Positions 16,516 to 25,440 are shown, counted from the first letter of the stretch. The stretch is DNA of 64,000 nt from G963665595 sp963665595 (GCA_963665595.2 CAXXJK010000005.1:62001-126000), one strand, 5' to 3'. The notes: generated by a model from the letters alone, not told the origin. A program made the numbers and translations.

Positions 16516-17409
16516 ATGAAAAAGAAGAAAAAAAAGGGCAAGATAATTTTTGGTATCGTGCTCCTCATATGCATCATAGCTATTATCGTGGGTGTTTTTT
16601 CATTCAATCAAAAGAGTACAAGCGTTGAGACAACCACGGTCAAAGAAGGCGACATATCAACCTACTATACGTTTAGCGGGACAACAGATGCGGTATTTGC
16701 GGAGGATTGCACCGCGCAGGGCATCGACACGGTGTATCGCGTGTATGTTGAGAATGGAGATAGCGTTGAGCGAGGCGATAAATTACTGAAAACTGAAGAC
16801 GGTGTGGTGTATAAAGCAGGAGTAAGCGGTACGGTCACGGGTTTGACCGTCGGCGAGGGAGATGTCATCGCAGCCGGACAGAATATGCTTTCTGTTATTG
16901 ACTACGATAGTTTCCAAACAGTTCTTAAGGTTGATGAATATGATGTGGCAGGGATACATGTAGGGCAAGATGTCCAGATAACCATCAACTCTCTGGGAAT
17001 AACAGAGACAGGAACAGTCAATAAGATATCTGAACGAGCCACCGTTAGTGGAGGTATCTCCTATTTCACGGTGACCGCATCACTCCCTTCTGTATCGGGG
17101 CTCAAAATAGGTATGTCTCTTGAGGCAAAATTCCTCAAGGCCCAGGCGATAAACACGCTGTTGCTTGACGTGAGCGCTCTTCACTTTGATGAAGAAAATA
17201 ATGCGTATGTGTTAATACCAAAAAGTGATGGCACGGCAAGCGTCAAACAAGCCGTAAAAACAGGTATTCAAGACGGCAAAAAGGTACAGATCATCAGTGG
17301 TCTTTCTGCGGGCGACAAGGTCGTGTTATCTTCTAGCACTTCTACAAGCATGGCAGTATTTGCGCCTGCAAGTACCCCTCAAGCTGCTTCATCTGTGGCA
17401 ACATCTTAG
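16516..17409 (+). CDS. MacA-like membrane-fusion (HlyD/RND adaptor type) protein
   Basis: This is a protein of about 297 residues with a lysine-rich N-terminus, one membrane anchor (IIFGIVLLICIIAIIVGVF) and an extracellular part built of biotinyl-lipoyl-like (GDSVERGDKLLKTEDG, then VTGLTVGEGDVIAAGQ) and beta-barrel modules. It ends in a Ser/Ala-rich tail. In monoderm bacteria such adaptors pair with MacB-like ABC transporters and assist export of peptides or antibiotics. The frame opens at TTG 16480, but ATG 16516 follows an AGAAGGAG sequence and starts the membrane-anchor region directly. First gene of a three-gene operon. Confidence 0.88.
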   Translation: MKKKKKKGKIIFGIVLLICIIAIIVGVFSFNQKSTSVETTTVKEGDISTYYTFSGTTDAVFAEDCTAQGIDTVYRVYVENGDSVERGDKLLKTEDGVVYKAGVSGTVTGLTVGEGDVIAAGQNMLSVIDYDSFQTVLKVDEYDVAGIHVGQDVQITINSLGITETGTVNKISERATVSGGISYFTVTASLPSVSGLKIGMSLEAKFLKAQAINTLLLDVSALHFDEENNAYVLIPKSDGTASVKQAVKTGIQDGKKVQIISGLSAGDKVVLSSSTSTSMAVFAPASTPQAASSVATS

Positions 17410-17424
17410 CCAGTGGAGGTCAAT

Positions 17425-18123
17425 ATGCATGAGAACATCGCTTTGATGATGCAGGATATCGTCAAAGAATATCTACTGGGAGATGAGACATTCACTGCGC
17501 TTAAACACGTCAATCTTACTGTCGGCCGCGGCGAGTTTGTCTCAATTCTTGGTCCATCTGGATCGGGTAAGTCAACACTCATGAACATTATGGGCTTTTT
17601 AGATATGCCAACGTCGGGCCGATACGTTTTTAATGAAAACGAAATCGAAGGGTTTGACGAATCTGAGTTAGCGTTTATCAGAAACAAGGAAATAGGATTT
17701 GTTTTCCAATCATTTCATCTACTGCCGCGACAAACGGCTTTTGAGAATGTTGAATTGCCGCTGATATATGCTCATATACCCACTGGAGAAAGACGTAGGC
17801 GCGTTGAGGCAATTCTTCAAGATGTAGGGCTTTCCGACAAGATGAAGCACTATCCCAATCAGCTTTCCGGCGGTCAGCAGCAACGCGTGGCCATTGCTCG
17901 CGCGATGGTGACTGAGCCAACCCTCATATTGGCTGACGAGCCAACCGGAGCGCTTGATCAGAAGAATGGTCATCAGATCATGGATCTCTTCATGGATCTC
18001 AACGCTGCGGGAAAGACCATCATTGTCATTACGCATGATCAAAGTATTGCATCGTATGCTTCTCGTACGGTCCATATCCTCGACGGCGAGGTTTTTGAGG
18101 AAGAGGGTGCTCACATTGATTAA
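17425..18123 (+). CDS. MacB/LolD-type ABC transporter ATPase
   Basis: This 232-residue ATPase has Walker A GPSGSGKST, a Q-loop in IGFVFQSFHLLPRQTAFENVELPLIY (the pattern of the LolD/MacB family), signature LSGGQQQRVAIARAM, Walker B LILADEPTGALD and an H-loop in VITHD. It energises the permease encoded downstream. GGAGG lies a few bases before ATG 17425, so I prefer that to the GTG at 17413. The gene ends with an eight-base overlap into the permease frame. Confidence 0.95.
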   Translation: MHENIALMMQDIVKEYLLGDETFTALKHVNLTVGRGEFVSILGPSGSGKSTLMNIMGFLDMPTSGRYVFNENEIEGFDESELAFIRNKEIGFVFQSFHLLPRQTAFENVELPLIYAHIPTGERRRRVEAILQDVGLSDKMKHYPNQLSGGQQQRVAIARAMVTEPTLILADEPTGALDQKNGHQIMDLFMDLNAAGKTIIVITHDQSIASYASRTVHILDGEVFEEEGAHID

Positions 18124-19285
18124 AGAAAGCATCCGGATGTCATGGCACAACATTGCGCACAATAAGATGCGTTCATTTCTTACGACGCTTGGTATTACGA
18201 TAGGCATTACCGCCATCATCGCTTTGATTACTATTGTCTCAAGCGTTACCACTTCACTGATGAGCGAGTTTTCAAGTTTGGGAACTAATACGCTTTCCAT
18301 TTCTGCTCAAGGCAGCTCGCTGAAGCAAGGCCTGAGCGACGAAGAGTTTATTTCTATTGGGACCATTGAGGGAGTCGAAGGCGTTGCGCCTTCGGTAAAC
18401 ATGAAAACCGATCTTGTGGTCAATGGTGAAAAAATCGAAAACATATCAATAGAAGGAAAGAACGAAACGTACTTCCAGCGTAATGCGGATTCTATTTCTG
18501 AAGGACGTGGGCTGAATCTATTGGATGTTCGTGACAAAAATACGGTCTGTCTGGTAAACGAGTCGTTTGTCGACGCATATTTTCCTCATACCGACCCTCT
18601 TGGGCAAACGATCATAATAAAAGGTATTCGTTATGAAGTAGTGGGTGTTATGGAAGACTCAAGTTCGGTTATTGCCACGAGTGGGTCTTCAGTTTTGTTG
18701 CCATACAAAAATGTGCTTGCTATGAACGGAAGCGCAACCATTACGTCTTTTGAGGCCTATATGGCTGAAGGTAGCAATTCAAGTCAGGTTATCGCTAACA
18801 TAGAAGCGGCTCTTGACGGATTTTTCAATTACAAGGACAACACGTACAAGGTAACCAATATGCAAAGCATGCTCGATATGATGAATACGATGCAGACGAC
18901 GCTTTCAATGATGCTTGCGGGCATCGCTTCGATTGCACTACTGGTGGGCGGCATCGGTATTATGAATATGATGTTGGTGTCTGTTACCGAGCGTACGACA
19001 GAGATTGGACTGCGTAAAGCGTTAGGTGCACGACCAAGCGACATACAGCTTCAGTTTGTTGTTGAAGCTCTGATTCTTTCATTAATAGGTGGTGTAATTG
19101 GTATTATTTTAGGGTTAGGGATTTCATTTGCCGCCGCCGCACTTCTTGATACTGCCTTCACGATTTCATGGCTTGCCATTGGTTTGGGCGTTGGTTTTTC
19201 GTTCGTTGTGGGCTTGCTATTTGGGTGGGCTCCTGCCCGTAAAGCCAGTAGGCTTAACCCGATAGATGCGCTGAGAAGTAATTAG
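18116..19285 (+). CDS. MacB-like ABC transporter permease (FtsX domain)
   Basis: This is a membrane protein of about 389 residues: an N-terminal amphipathic segment (ESIRMSWHNIAHNKMRSFLTT spans it), a first membrane helix (LGITIGITAIIALITIV), a large extracellular MacB periplasmic-core-like domain (about residues 45-265), and three C-terminal helices of the FtsX family (LAGIASIALLVGGIGIMNMMLVSV, then TEIGLRKALGARPSDI). The open frame reaches back to 17954 inside the ATPase gene, but TTG 18116 with GAGGG eight bases before it is the likely start; ATG 18137 is the alternative. With its neighbours it forms a tripartite-like exporter, probably induced by the divergent two-component system. Confidence 0.9.
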   Translation: MIKESIRMSWHNIAHNKMRSFLTTLGITIGITAIIALITIVSSVTTSLMSEFSSLGTNTLSISAQGSSLKQGLSDEEFISIGTIEGVEGVAPSVNMKTDLVVNGEKIENISIEGKNETYFQRNADSISEGRGLNLLDVRDKNTVCLVNESFVDAYFPHTDPLGQTIIIKGIRYEVVGVMEDSSSVIATSGSSVLLPYKNVLAMNGSATITSFEAYMAEGSNSSQVIANIEAALDGFFNYKDNTYKVTNMQSMLDMMNTMQTTLSMMLAGIASIALLVGGIGIMNMMLVSVTERTTEIGLRKALGARPSDIQLQFVVEALILSLIGGVIGIILGLGISFAAAALLDTAFTISWLAIGLGVGFSFVVGLLFGWAPARKASRLNPIDALRSN

Positions 19286-19377
19286 CGCCTCGTATTTATT
19301 GTTGGCTTTGGTCTGGTCAGTATGCTGCGCGATCATGCTGACCCGCGCGATACGGCGCCAATGCTTCAAAGAGAACG

Positions 19378-19416
19378 CACAAAGCACCCGATCAGAATCT
19401 GATCGGGTGCTTTGTG
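19378..19416. terminator. Strong hairpin between convergent genes
   Basis: CACAAAGCACCCGATCAG and CTGATCGGGTGCTTTGTG form a perfect 18-bp stem around a three-base AAT loop. It lies between the end of the MacB-like permease (+) and the end of the hydroxyacyl-CoA dehydrogenase gene (-) and can serve both strands, since the AAAG and CTTT ends give short T-runs in either direction. Confidence 0.85.
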
Positions 19417-19482
19417 ACGTATCGTTTCAGTGCGTGAACTTCAATCAATGCTATCGTCTCTTACGCGTTGAGAGCACCATAG

Positions 19483-20421
19483 CTAGTTGTACTTATAGAA
19501 TCCTTCTCCTGCATTGACGCCCGTTTTACCTTGATCGATATAAGACTTCAGTAACGCGGCAATCTTTCCAGGTATCGATTCAGGGTCGGACGCTTCTGGA
19601 TTCATGATCGTAATGTTATAGGCGGTGGTTAAGCCTACCACGTCAAGAATACGGAATGGGCCAAAGGGCGCTCCGGTTGCAAGCATCCAGGTTTTGTCGA
19701 TGGTTTCAGGGTCGGCCACTTCTTTAGCGAGAAGAGTTTGGGCGGCATTGAGGAACGGTACCAGCATGCTGTTGAGGATGTATCCGGGTTGTTCTTTCTT
19801 CAGCTTGAGGGGTACCATGCCGATAGCTTCTGCAAATTTGACGATCTCGTCGTATGCAGCGGGGTCTGTACCGGGGTGGCCCATGACTTCGGCGGTATTG
19901 TTTCTCCATATTTCATTGGCAAAATGAAGTGCGAGGTATTTATCAGGTCTTCCCGTGTACTCGGCAAACATGCTCGGAAGTAGCGTTGAGGAGTTCGTGA
20001 CGAGCACGGTATGCTCAGGTAGATACTTCGCCAGTTCTGTATAAAATTCAATCTTTTGCTGAGGATCCTCAGCGATGGCTTCGATTACGAGGTCTGCACC
20101 CTTTGCAGCCTCCTCGTGGCTCGTGGTATATTTCAAACTTTCAAACGCCTGCTCAACTTTGCCTTTGAGCTCGTCAATTTGTTCGGGTGTCAAATCAGGC
20201 TGAGCGGCAAGCCCTCTGCAATATGCCGCGGGATTGGTTTTCATCGCTTCTAACGTAGCTAGGTATATGTTCTTCAATCGCTCAAACTTGGGTTTCGCGC
20301 GTTCGATGGAACCCTCACTTCTCAACCAGACTGTCACATTAAAATCTTTGTAAGCGCTCTGGAAGGCTATCTGGCTGCCGAGCACGCCGCCACCTGCAAC
20401 TACGACATTTTTAATATCCAT
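19483..20421 (-). CDS. 3-hydroxyacyl-CoA dehydrogenase (3-hydroxybutyryl-CoA dehydrogenase-like)
   Basis: This 312-residue cytoplasmic NAD(P)-dependent enzyme oxidises 3-hydroxyacyl-CoA to 3-ketoacyl-CoA or runs in reverse. The N-terminal Rossmann fold begins KNVVVAGGGVLGSQIAF. The catalytic-domain signature follows, with LVTNSSTLLPSMFAE, a probable catalytic His in LALHFANEIW, and the C-terminal helical domain (GYILNSMLVPFLNAAQTLLAKE, then GPFRILDVVGLTTAYNI). The start is taken as ATG 20421 behind GGAGAAAGGA; the open frame extends 48 codons further upstream without domain similarity. It stands alone, so its pathway (butyrate-type fermentation or fatty-acid turnover) is not fixed by context. 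Confidence 0.9.
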   Translation of the reverse strand: MDIKNVVVAGGGVLGSQIAFQSAYKDFNVTVWLRSEGSIERAKPKFERLKNIYLATLEAMKTNPAAYCRGLAAQPDLTPEQIDELKGKVEQAFESLKYTTSHEEAAKGADLVIEAIAEDPQQKIEFYTELAKYLPEHTVLVTNSSTLLPSMFAEYTGRPDKYLALHFANEIWRNNTAEVMGHPGTDPAAYDEIVKFAEAIGMVPLKLKKEQPGYILNSMLVPFLNAAQTLLAKEVADPETIDKTWMLATGAPFGPFRILDVVGLTTAYNITIMNPEASDPESIPGKIAALLKSYIDQGKTGVNAGEGFYKYN

Positions 20422-20696
20422 ACGGGGGTTCCTTTCTCCACGTTTTCCCAAGCGTCCATGTCCATACATAGACCAAGGCTTTAGCACCACTGTACTAAAA
20501 CATAGCGCAGAGCGGCCGCACATATTCTTTTTCAATCGTCTCGACGGTGTAAAGACCGTCGTCACGTGTTACCTGAGCTTTTGTTTGTTATAAATCGGCG
20601 GGGCGAACGGTTCTTCTTTGTTTTGCGTGAATGCAAATCGTGTGGTATAGAAGCAATTTCTGCGATGTACACCCCGGCTATCTCTCGCGCAGTTGT

Positions 20697-22262
20697 TTAT
20701 CTACGTTTACGAAGTTGAGCAATTCCCAGAGCCGAAAACAACAGAGTGAAAGCTACTAGCCAGACTATTGCTACCCATACATTCACTCCTGGATCAAGTC
20801 CGAGCAGAGAATCGCGTATCGCATTGATAACCGGAGTCATAGGTTGATAGTCTGCAAACACCTGCAAAGGAGCAGGCATAGTTGTTGTGGGAGCAAAGCC
20901 AGAAGAAACAAAGAGTAATCCTATAACCACATAGGAAAACATGCCGGAGCCTTCGGCAGTTTTTGCTATCACACCAAACGCCGTGCCAAGCGCGGTAAAA
21001 GCACACAAAGACAGAAGAAGTAGCACGATGCCGACAATCCAGCCCCAAATAGTGGCTTCTGGATGATATCCAATAAGTAACGCAACTAAAAGGATTATGA
21101 CGCAAGAGAGTGCATTCACAATAATAGAGGCAAGGGCATGTCCGCCCATGATTGCTGGCCGTGCCAGCGGCATAGCTTTCAGACGATCAAACATACCTCC
21201 CTGCGCATCGAGGTTTACGCGAAAAGCGGTATAGGCAACACCGCCTGCGATACATATCAACAATACCGTTGGCACAATGTAGTCAACGTAGCGTATCGTG
21301 CCGGTGCTCATTGCGCCTCCCAACACGTAGACGAATGCCAATAGGGTAAGCAGTGGCATTCCTAAAACTGTCATGATGGTGTCCATTGAGCGTACGTTGT
21401 GTTTGAGCATGCGTACCGTCAATGTCCAGGTATCTTTAAATACTCGTGTCTGATGGACAGTAGTTTTTGGTGTCATAAGTGCATATGTCTCTGCGTTGTT
21501 CAGATCGTCGGGTGAAATGTTTGCGTTTTGGGTTTGAGTAGCTGTCAACGTCAGAAAGGCTTCTTCTAGGTTTTCGGCATCGCCGGCAAATTGCTTGATG
21601 TAGGAAGCGTTACCTGTGGCCACGATATGCCCATCGTTTAACACGGCTATAGTATCAGCCAGCCGTTCGGCTTCTTCCATATATTGTGTGGTGAGAATGA
21701 TAGTTACGCCCTCCTGTGCGAGGGTCTCGATAGTATTCCAGACTTCGCGACGAGCAATGGGGTCAAGGCCAGTTGTCGGCTCGTCAAGAAAGATGATCTG
21801 GGGCTCTCCTACAAGAGATAATGCGATGTCAAGACGTCTCTTCATGCCCCCGGAATAAGTCTCCACGCGCTTGTTGGCTGCTTCTGCAAGTCCGAAGCGT
21901 TCCAATAGATGTGTCGCGGTTTCTTGAGGGTTTTCAACATGGCGCAGTCGCCCGACGAGTACGAGATTTTCAAATCCAGTCAGTACGGTATCTACGGTGA
22001 CGTTCTGCCCCGTCACGGCTATCATGTCACGAACTTGTGCGGGATGTGTCTGGACATCATATCCCGCTACTATTGCCGTGCCCTCATCGGGGGTGAGCAG
22101 AGTGGTGAGAATGTTGATGGTGGTCGTCTTGCCGGCACCGTTAACACCGAGCAGTGCAAACACGCTACCTTCGGGTACGCACAGGTCAATACCTTTAAGC
22201 ACGGCGTGTTCGCGATATGCTTTTTTCAAGCCCTTTGTGAGCAGGGCTATCGTTTCAGTCAT
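20697..22262 (-). CDS. Fused ABC exporter, DrrA-type ATPase plus DrrB-type permease
   Basis: This 521-residue protein joins an ABC ATPase (residues 1-235: GVNGAGKTTTINILTTLL, YSGGMKRRLDIALSLVG, IIFLDEPTTGLDP) to an ABC-2-type permease (about 270-521) with six membrane segments, including the GMFDRLKAMPLARPAIMGG motif found in daunorubicin-resistance permeases. DrrA and DrrB are usually separate genes, so a single-chain half-exporter is a less common arrangement. It should export hydrophobic drugs or lipids. The start ATG has GGAG close upstream. It lies 24 bp downstream of the XRE/pentapeptide gene on the same strand, so that regulator probably controls it. Confidence 0.92.
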   Translation of the reverse strand: MTETIALLTKGLKKAYREHAVLKGIDLCVPEGSVFALLGVNGAGKTTTINILTTLLTPDEGTAIVAGYDVQTHPAQVRDMIAVTGQNVTVDTVLTGFENLVLVGRLRHVENPQETATHLLERFGLAEAANKRVETYSGGMKRRLDIALSLVGEPQIIFLDEPTTGLDPIARREVWNTIETLAQEGVTIILTTQYMEEAERLADTIAVLNDGHIVATGNASYIKQFAGDAENLEEAFLTLTATQTQNANISPDDLNNAETYALMTPKTTVHQTRVFKDTWTLTVRMLKHNVRSMDTIMTVLGMPLLTLLAFVYVLGGAMSTGTIRYVDYIVPTVLLICIAGGVAYTAFRVNLDAQGGMFDRLKAMPLARPAIMGGHALASIIVNALSCVIILLVALLIGYHPEATIWGWIVGIVLLLLSLCAFTALGTAFGVIAKTAEGSGMFSYVVIGLLFVSSGFAPTTTMPAPLQVFADYQPMTPVINAIRDSLLGLDPGVNVWVAIVWLVAFTLLFSALGIAQLRKRR

Positions 22263-22286
22263 GTGATCTCCTCTATGGTTTTGATA

Positions 22287-23189
22287 TTAGTGTACGACGG
22301 TCACGTTACTGAGGTCGGCATTACCATTTTTGAGAAACGCGTAGGTAATGTTGTCTGCCGTACAGTGGGTAAATCGGAGTTTTCTTAATCCTTTACCCTT
22401 GAACCCAGTATTTATAAGTTGCGCATCTCTGAATTCGACATCCGTGAACTCGCAGTTTTCGAAATAGCATGAATTTAGTTCGCCACTAAATACTATCCCT
22501 TTGAGTTGAGTATTCTTAAATAGTGTTCTCTGCCATCGGGTATTTGTGGTTATGCAGCGAATGAATGAGCAGGCGCTAAAGATTGCTCCCTGTAGGTTTG
22601 CGTCATCAAATACGCATTCACCTACTTTGCATGCATGAAATTTGATCTCCTCCAAAGAGCATTTGCTGAAATCATCGCGTTCGACGTTACAACCTTTGAA
22701 TGTCGCTTCGTCAAGATATGAGCCATTAAAATTCGTTTCTACGATATTGTTGCCGCTCATGCGAAGCCGTGTCAGGTCCGAGTCGGCAAAGCTGCATCGT
22801 AAGATATTCGAGCCCCTGAGCATTTTGGCTAGATTGTCCATGCCGCTGAAGTCACTGTCACGCCAGTCGCTGTGAGAGAAGTTCCACTCCATTTTCTTGG
22901 TATCAACAGGATCCGGCAGCTTTTCAGGCGTAGAATTTTCTTCAGGGTGTACTTCAGCGGGCGAGGCTACGGGCCTCCGTAAGTCAAACTCTGAGAAATA
23001 GGCAAGCCCTACTCCGAGCAACTCTCCGAGGCGGTCAAGGGTAATGATGTCGGGTAGCGATTCTCCTCGTTCCCACTTGCCAACTGCCTGAGGACTCAGC
23101 GCCAGATGATTTGCTAACTGTGCCTGAGAATATCCTTTAGCTTTTCGAGCTTGTGCTATGCGTCTGCCTATTTCTATGGTGGTTAGCAT
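22287..23189 (-). CDS. XRE-family HTH regulator fused to pentapeptide repeats
   Basis: This 300-residue protein has residues 5-60 as a Cro/CI-type HTH (RRIAQARKAKGYSQAQLANHLALSPQAVGKWERG spans its core). After a linker, residues about 110-290 are a run of pentapeptide-like repeats (SDFSGMDNLAK, CSFADSDLTRLRM, ATFKGCNVERDDFSKC, CVFDDANLQGAIFSACSF), which fold as a right-handed quadrilateral beta-helix. It probably senses something through the helix or binds a partner. The gene precedes the fused ABC exporter by 24 bp in the same direction, so it is likely its regulator. RBS AAGGAG before ATG 23189. Confidence 0.88.
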   Translation of the reverse strand: MLTTIEIGRRIAQARKAKGYSQAQLANHLALSPQAVGKWERGESLPDIITLDRLGELLGVGLAYFSEFDLRRPVASPAEVHPEENSTPEKLPDPVDTKKMEWNFSHSDWRDSDFSGMDNLAKMLRGSNILRCSFADSDLTRLRMSGNNIVETNFNGSYLDEATFKGCNVERDDFSKCSLEEIKFHACKVGECVFDDANLQGAIFSACSFIRCITTNTRWQRTLFKNTQLKGIVFSGELNSCYFENCEFTDVEFRDAQLINTGFKGKGLRKLRFTHCTADNITYAFLKNGNADLSNVTVVH

Positions 23190-23269
23190 GGTATATGCTC
23201 CTTACTCATTCAATGAGACATTTCAGATGTGATCACAAACTCTATGATAAGAAGATAACGCAAAAATAC

Positions 23270-23321
23270 AACAACTATTAGTTGTTTTCAACTACCTTCA
23301 GTGGTATATGAGCACTGAAGG
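23270..23321. promoter_or_regulatory. Two inverted repeats in the 356-bp divergent intergenic region
   Basis: AACAACT-N3-AGTTGTT (23270-23286) and CCTTCAGTG-N9-CACTGAAGG (23295-23321) lie side by side upstream of the XRE/pentapeptide gene. On the minus strand the first overlaps a -35-like TTGTTG, as expected for an XRE autoregulatory operator. The rest of the gap 23190-23545, up to the choloylglycine-hydrolase-like gene, shows no coding frame that I would support, only presumed promoter sequence. Confidence 0.5.
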
Positions 23322-23545
23322 CACGATAATTCAGAATAGTACCCGTATTTCATTCTCTGCAAGCCATTCTGCCCTGTCGGGTGCTTATCTGAACATTCAT
23401 TTAGGTCTTTTCCTTGACCAAGTGAGAACGCTGTAGGAAAATCCGAGATGCCCGTTCATATTGGCGAGTCGCTGTACCTGCGCTGGTGCTGAGGCACGAT
23501 TGTGCTAGTGATTGAGGATACGGCATTCACACACAGGAGGTTTCT

Positions 23546-24544
23546 ATGTGCACTTCCGTTATGCTACGTTCTCTTGATGGTCAGATCATTATTGGCCGTA
23601 ACATGGATTTTGCGACTGGGCTTGACCCGGATGTCTGTTTTGTCCCTGAGGGGTTTAGCTGGTCAAGCATTGCTGATCCGGCTACCACTCAGGTAAATAC
23701 TCACTCCTACGTGGCGGCTGGTCAGGGTGATGAGAAATATGTTCTCGTTGCTGAGGGCGTCAATGATGCCAACTTTGGAGGATGCGAACTCTACTTCTCA
23801 GACTTTGCATCATACGGAGATCCATCGGATCCTCGTAGCGAGAAGCGTCGCCTGGCTTCATCTGAATTTCTGGGGTACTGTTTGGGGATGTGCACCAGCG
23901 TTCAAGATTTACCCGACATCATCGCTTCAACGGAACTCGTCGGTATTCCTGACCCGTATACAAAGGTCGTCGCACCACTTCATTGGATATTTGCAGATAA
24001 AACGGGTGCCTGCGTTGTCATAGAAAGCACGGTAGGGTCATTCAAGTTGTACGAAAATCCGCTAGGTGTCATGACAAACAGTCCTGACTTCCCCTGGCAC
24101 ATGACCAACCTCCGTAATTACCTTTCATTGAAAACCGAGCAGCAGACAGCGGCAGACTGGGACGGTCTTGCATTGGAGACTTTTGCCCAAGGATTTGGTG
24201 TTTGGGGTATGCCGGGCGATCATAATCCTACTTCACGGTTTATAAAAACTGCGTTCCAGAAAACGCACCTTGAGGCTCTCAAGACCGGCGACGAAGCAGT
24301 GCTCGGTTGTTTTCATCTTCTCGATAGTGTGTCTATTCCCAAAGGTGTCGTGATTCTTCCTTCAGGAAACGATGAACATACGCTCTATACATCGGTCATG
24401 AATCTGACCGATCCGAGCTACTTTTTCACCACTTACGACAACAGGGAGATCGTCCGCGCTGATGTGAACCAGCTTGCAAGCCAGCATACGACCCTCACCC
24501 ATGTGGGCAAGATGATCAGGCCTACGACGTTCAGTACGTTTTAG
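23546..24544 (+). CDS. Choloylglycine hydrolase / penicillin V acylase family amidase
   Basis: This is a 332-residue Ntn-hydrolase that cleaves linear amide bonds; family members deconjugate bile salts, penicillin V or N-acyl homoserine lactones. The start is MCTS, so removal of Met exposes the nucleophile Cys2. Conserved partners are Arg18 and Asp21 (GRNMDF), Asn178 (MTNSPDFPW) and Arg231 (NPTSRF). At the place where bile salt hydrolases usually have Asn (about position 82) there is Tyr83 (ELYFSDF), as in penicillin V acylases, so I do not call it a bile salt hydrolase. No signal peptide is present. An AGGAGG-type RBS lies seven bases upstream. It is a single-gene unit ended by a strong hairpin. 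Confidence 0.9.
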   Translation: MCTSVMLRSLDGQIIIGRNMDFATGLDPDVCFVPEGFSWSSIADPATTQVNTHSYVAAGQGDEKYVLVAEGVNDANFGGCELYFSDFASYGDPSDPRSEKRRLASSEFLGYCLGMCTSVQDLPDIIASTELVGIPDPYTKVVAPLHWIFADKTGACVVIESTVGSFKLYENPLGVMTNSPDFPWHMTNLRNYLSLKTEQQTAADWDGLALETFAQGFGVWGMPGDHNPTSRFIKTAFQKTHLEALKTGDEAVLGCFHLLDSVSIPKGVVILPSGNDEHTLYTSVMNLTDPSYFFTTYDNREIVRADVNQLASQHTTLTHVGKMIRPTTFSTF

Positions 24545-24623
24545 GGGTTATCCGAGTCTACCCAACAATGCAACAGTAGTTTCGTTTTTCGGCTGTTATT
24601 ATGGTAGAAGATAGCTTCAAGTG

Positions 24624-24663
24624 ACTGATGCCCTTCGGCGTGATGAAACCGGAGGGCATCAGT
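24624..24663. terminator. Hairpin terminator between convergent genes
   Basis: ACTGATGCCCTTCGG pairs with CCGGAGGGCATCAGT over 15 bp (one T-G pair) around a ten-base loop. It is placed between the ends of the amidase gene (+) and the methyltransferase gene (-), so it may end transcription from both sides. T-runs are short. Confidence 0.75.
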
Positions 24664-24667
24664 ATAG

Positions 24668-25426
24668 TCAGTTCACTTTGAGCACCAGATAGGTATTCAG
24701 ATCATTGGTTCTGCCGTCTGACTTAAATCGAGAAGACAACACCGCTTTTCCCGCTACCCCTGCGACCAGCTGGTCGATCTCGGTTTCAGAAAAACTGTGA
24801 CAGTACCGATAGGCACCAGGAATATTTTTCCAACCAAGGATATAGTCGTTTTCATCCAACTCTTCCAGTGACAATTCTTTCAAGGCACGCTCATGTGTAC
24901 TCTGAGCCTTATTTTTGAGAGTCTCATTGTTCAAAAATTGCCAGAATGAGACGACGACATAGCCACCTGAACGTGTCTGCTCGATAAGACTCAGCAAAAT
25001 GTTTTCGCGAAACTCTCGCAGTGGTACATGGTGCATAAATCCAAAGCAAACAGACAGATTGCAGGGTGGGGCACTCAGCATGTCGTTTATACGCGTACCG
25101 TGTTGTAACGTCTGCAGTATATCGAGGCTCTGATAATACATGTGCGGCATGGTAGATACCAGCGCATCACAGTTATCAACGGCGTAATAGGTGAGGGAGA
25201 GAAGAGGCAGTTCTGCCTGAAGAAATGACTCGAAGCGTAGGTTGCCACACGCGAGATCAAAGACTGCCAAAGGGGTATGTGCGTCTGCTTCCATCTCTTG
25301 TACGAGGTCAAGGCAGACATGCCAACCAGACCAAGGAGCGGTGCGCGTGGCAGAAAACGATGCACAGTGGTTTCGATAAAAATCATTGTTGATCCCACAG
25401 AGTATTTCAGTTGTCTCAGTATTCAT
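24668..25426 (-). CDS. Class I SAM methyltransferase resembling Trm9/ALKBH8 tRNA wobble-uridine methyltransferases
   Basis: This is a 252-residue cytoplasmic methyltransferase. Motif I is FDLACGNLRF (Asp57, Gly61), with an acidic post-II position in YYAVDNCDALV and a motif-IV-like SVCFGFMHHVPLREFRENIL. The segment just before motif I, NDFYRNHCASFSATRTAPWSGWHVCLDLV (residues 14-42), follows the pattern YNEIAxHFSxTRxxxWPxV that I know from Trm9 and ALKBH8, the enzymes that methylate 5-carboxymethyluridine at tRNA position 34. It is divergent from Elp3, 14 bp away. Elp3 makes the cm5U precursor, so together the pair would produce mcm5U. Trm9 needs the partner Trm112; none is visible here. The RBS is weak. 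Confidence 0.7.
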   Translation of the reverse strand: MNTETTEILCGINNDFYRNHCASFSATRTAPWSGWHVCLDLVQEMEADAHTPLAVFDLACGNLRFESFLQAELPLLSLTYYAVDNCDALVSTMPHMYYQSLDILQTLQHGTRINDMLSAPPCNLSVCFGFMHHVPLREFRENILLSLIEQTRSGGYVVVSFWQFLNNETLKNKAQSTHERALKELSLEELDENDYILGWKNIPGAYRYCHSFSETEIDQLVAGVAGKAVLSSRFKSDGRTNDLNTYLVLKVN

Positions 25427-25440
25427 AGGGTTTCGCAGTC

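Noticed and set aside
17954..18115. N-terminal extension of the MacB-like permease
   Set aside because: This part of the frame lies within the ATPase gene and has no similarity to the FtsX-type start; TTG 18116 has a good RBS.
17719..18300. 193-codon open frame on the minus strand over the MacB ATPase and permease
   Set aside because: It is a shadow of two genes with complete family motifs.
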